DNA of 6,637 nucleotides from Thermomicrobiaceae bacterium (lineage in GTDB: Bacteria > Chloroflexota > Chloroflexia > Thermomicrobiales > Thermomicrobiaceae). The notes beneath the pieces are model-generated. The model was not told the origin of the DNA. It was given only the letters and a program-made list of their open reading frames with translations, and made no database searches. The translations under genes and the position numbers were made by a program. How positions within the stretch are numbered: the first letter of the stretch is position 1; each line of letters begins with the position of its first letter. Below, in pieces: positions 4,939 to 6,637 of this stretch. The stretch spans positions 1 to 6,637 of the forward strand of contig SKKR01000180.1 in NCBI GenBank assembly GCA_007123655.1. The letters run 5' to 3'.

Positions 4939-6637
4939 TTGACTCGGCGTTCGTTTCACGCCTCTCTCGCAGTGATACTCACCGTGTCACTGGTTGTTGC
5001 TGCCATTCCAGATACCACAAACGCGGAGGATCTCACGCTCGAGCCGGCGTTTGCCGATGAACCGATTCCGGACGTGTGGGCAGACGCTGACAGTGAGGAC
5101 TCCCGCGGGACAAGCCAGCGTTCCTGGATCTGGGGACCGTACATCCTTTCGGCTGCGCATGAGCCGTATATCGATTCACCGGGCGGATTCCGGGCGGTCT
5201 TTTATTTCGATAAGGCACGCATGGAGATCAACGACCCGGAGCAGCCGCGAGATTCGATCTGGTATGCCACGTCCGGGTTGCTGATCCGGGAGATGATGCT
5301 CGGCGAGATTCAGGTCGGTGACGATGCGTCTATTGAGACCTCACCAGCCGAGATACCTGTCACCGGAGACCTGGAAAACAACGATGCATCGCCCACCTAT
5401 GCGGCGCTCGGAACACGCTCGTCCGTCGCCGACCAGAGTGGGAACCGCGCGCCGGACCGCACTGGCGAGCCGGTCAACACGAAACTGCGCAGAGATGGCT
5501 CGACCGACCAGTTCGATCCACCCTCGGACGTCGACAATGCTTATTACGACGACACACTTGGACACAACGTCCCGGACGTCTTCTGGAACTGGATGGCTGA
5601 CCAGCCGATCGAGTGGCAGTATTTGATCGGCCACCCGCTGACCGAGCCGTACTGGGTGGAGACCCGGATTGACGGCAAAGAACGGGTCGTCATGGTACAG
5701 GCATTTGAACGGCGTGTTCTGACCTATAACCCGGTGAACGATCCGCAATGGCAGGTTGAAGCCGGAAATGCCGGACTGCACTATCGCGCCTGGCGCGACC
5801 TGAAAATGCCGGAAGACTCGTCCCTGCACGCGCTGGCACACGGCATCCCGTACGGCGAGATCATTACCGACGCCGCCCTTATGAACGGGGTGGACCCGTA
5901 TCTGCTGGCCGGGGTGGCAAACGCCGCGAGCGGATTCGACCCGCTCGCCCGGTTAAACAGCGACCGGGTCGGACTGATGGGCGTTCCGGAACCGATGCTC
6001 ACACAACGAGGGCTGGAACACCCACTGGATCCGACGTTCAACGCCCGGGTCGCCGCGGATCTCATTGCGATGCTGGAAAACCAGAACGGAAGCTGGGAGA
6101 GCGCCGTCGAGGAGTACTTCGCCTGGCAGGACGCCGTCGGAACGTTCGCCGAGCCGCCCGTTGATGCCGCGGAAGGGGCCATCGCTTCCTGGCAGGAAAT
6201 GGTCGAGACGTTCCAGGGCCAGCCATCACCGTTCACGGATGAAGTAGACGCGGACGCAGACGAAGGAGATCCGCCGCCGTCACACCCAATCCGGCCCGAT
6301 CCGGACAACCCGCCGCCGGAAGTCGACGAAGACGGCCTGTACTTCGTTGGCGCGGGAGAAGCGGCGCACTACGGTGAGGAAGCGTACCCGGTCGAGCGCA
6401 TGGAAGAGATCATGGACCTGCACACAAGCTGGGGTGCCTCGATCGATGACTGGCAGTACGATCCGAACGGCTACTATTGCGTGCATCCCAACTACATCGT
6501 CGGAGAGCGGCTGCGCCTGACTGCCCCGAACGGTGAGTCGTTCTGGTGTACGATCGCGGACTATGTCGCCGAGGAGCACCGGGATTACTGGTGGGGCAAG
6601 TGGGCGATCGAGGTCAACTGGGATCTGTTCGAGGCGA
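4939..6637 (+). CDS. Secreted multidomain protein: Chloroflexota-type block, SLT-like and DPBB-like domains (3' partial)
   Basis: The frame is open to the window end, giving 566 visible residues. A signal peptide covers about 1-29: TRRSF resembles the Tat motif, a hydrophobic core runs over 8-24, and cleavage is likely after TNA (29). Residues 61-287 form a block I know from Chloroflexota secreted proteins, with WGPY (65-68), YFDKARMEIN (89-98), GHNVPDVFW (208-216), TEPYWVETR (235-243), FERRVLTYNP (256-265) and GNAGLHY (276-282); its function is unknown to me. Residues 298-400 resemble a lytic transglycosylase (SLT) domain: NGVDPYLLAG, ASGFDP, GLMG. The catalytic Glu of ESGFDP is A330, and GLMQ has become GLMG. 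An acidic/Pro-rich linker spans 434-466. From 467 on, the sequence resembles an RlpA/expansin-like double-psi beta-barrel, with CVHP, GERLRLT and CTIAD (D541). C514 and C537 are the only cysteines and could form a disulfide. It probably acts at or outside the cell wall. Confidence 0.85.
   Translation, partial: MTRRSFHASLAVILTVSLVVAAIPDTTNAEDLTLEPAFADEPIPDVWADADSEDSRGTSQRSWIWGPYILSAAHEPYIDSPGGFRAVFYFDKARMEINDPEQPRDSIWYATSGLLIREMMLGEIQVGDDASIETSPAEIPVTGDLENNDASPTYAALGTRSSVADQSGNRAPDRTGEPVNTKLRRDGSTDQFDPPSDVDNAYYDDTLGHNVPDVFWNWMADQPIEWQYLIGHPLTEPYWVETRIDGKERVVMVQAFERRVLTYNPVNDPQWQVEAGNAGLHYRAWRDLKMPEDSSLHALAHGIPYGEIITDAALMNGVDPYLLAGVANAASGFDPLARLNSDRVGLMGVPEPMLTQRGLEHPLDPTFNARVAADLIAMLENQNGSWESAVEEYFAWQDAVGTFAEPPVDAAEGAIASWQEMVETFQGQPSPFTDEVDADADEGDPPPSHPIRPDPDNPPPEVDEDGLYFVGAGEAAHYGEEAYPVERMEEIMDLHTSWGASIDDWQYDPNGYYCVHPNYIVGERLRLTAPNGESFWCTIADYVAEEHRDYWWGKWAIEVNWDLFEA

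Noticed and set aside
4670..4942. 90-codon frame across the gap, ending on a TGA that overlaps the TTG start of the secreted-protein gene
   Set aside because: The overlap hinted at translational coupling, but the frame has a poor start, Cys/Arg-rich non-protein-like composition and the candidate promoter inside it.
5341..6308. Two overlapping minus-strand frames (166 and 175 codons) opposite the secreted-protein gene
   Set aside because: The plus strand encodes recognisable domains continuously through this span, and the minus-strand translations show no domain or ribosome binding site that I could support.

Overview
This is a GC-rich bacterial window with tightly packed genes, purine-rich ribosome binding sites and GTG/TTG starts. 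The best taxonomic clue is the last gene. Its secreted product carries a block (WGPY, YFDKARMEIN, GHNVPDVFW, FERRVLTYNP, GNAGLHY) that I recognise from memory as typical of secreted proteins of Chloroflexota, especially Thermomicrobia-like lineages. I therefore infer a Chloroflexota chromosome. I see no insertion sequence, phage gene, CRISPR array, tRNA or rRNA.

Layout. (1) 1-813, plus strand: the C-terminal 270 residues of a membrane protein with two hydrophobic helices and a soluble, TPR-like helical tail; its 5' end lies outside the window. (2) 823-1599, minus strand, convergent with it: an acidic protein of 258 residues that I do not recognise. (3) 1600-1759: a short divergent control region. 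(4) 1760-3253, plus strand: a complete PLP-dependent Orn/Lys/Arg decarboxylase, presumably making a polyamine or agmatine. (5) 3254-3446: a leader with crossed inverted repeats. (6) 3447-4637, plus strand: a GAF-plus-histidine-kinase protein with an intact phosphoacceptor box but all three ATP-binding boxes degraded. (7) 4638-4938: a non-coding gap with a candidate promoter and four short hairpins. (8) 4939 to the window end, plus strand: a large secreted protein with a Tat-like signal peptide, the Chloroflexota block, a transglycosylase-like domain that lacks the catalytic Glu, an acidic/proline-rich linker and a probable double-psi beta-barrel domain.

How the parts relate. Genes 4, 6 and 8 run in the same direction, but gaps of 193 and 301 bases make one simple operon unlikely, and no response regulator is visible beside the kinase-like protein. 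The most notable pattern is that two neighbouring proteins keep the fold and landmark sequence of an enzyme family while missing the residues normally needed for catalysis: a histidine-kinase-like protein without ATP-binding boxes and a lytic-transglycosylase-like domain without its Glu. Any functional link between them is speculative. I do not see a clearly new multi-gene system here.
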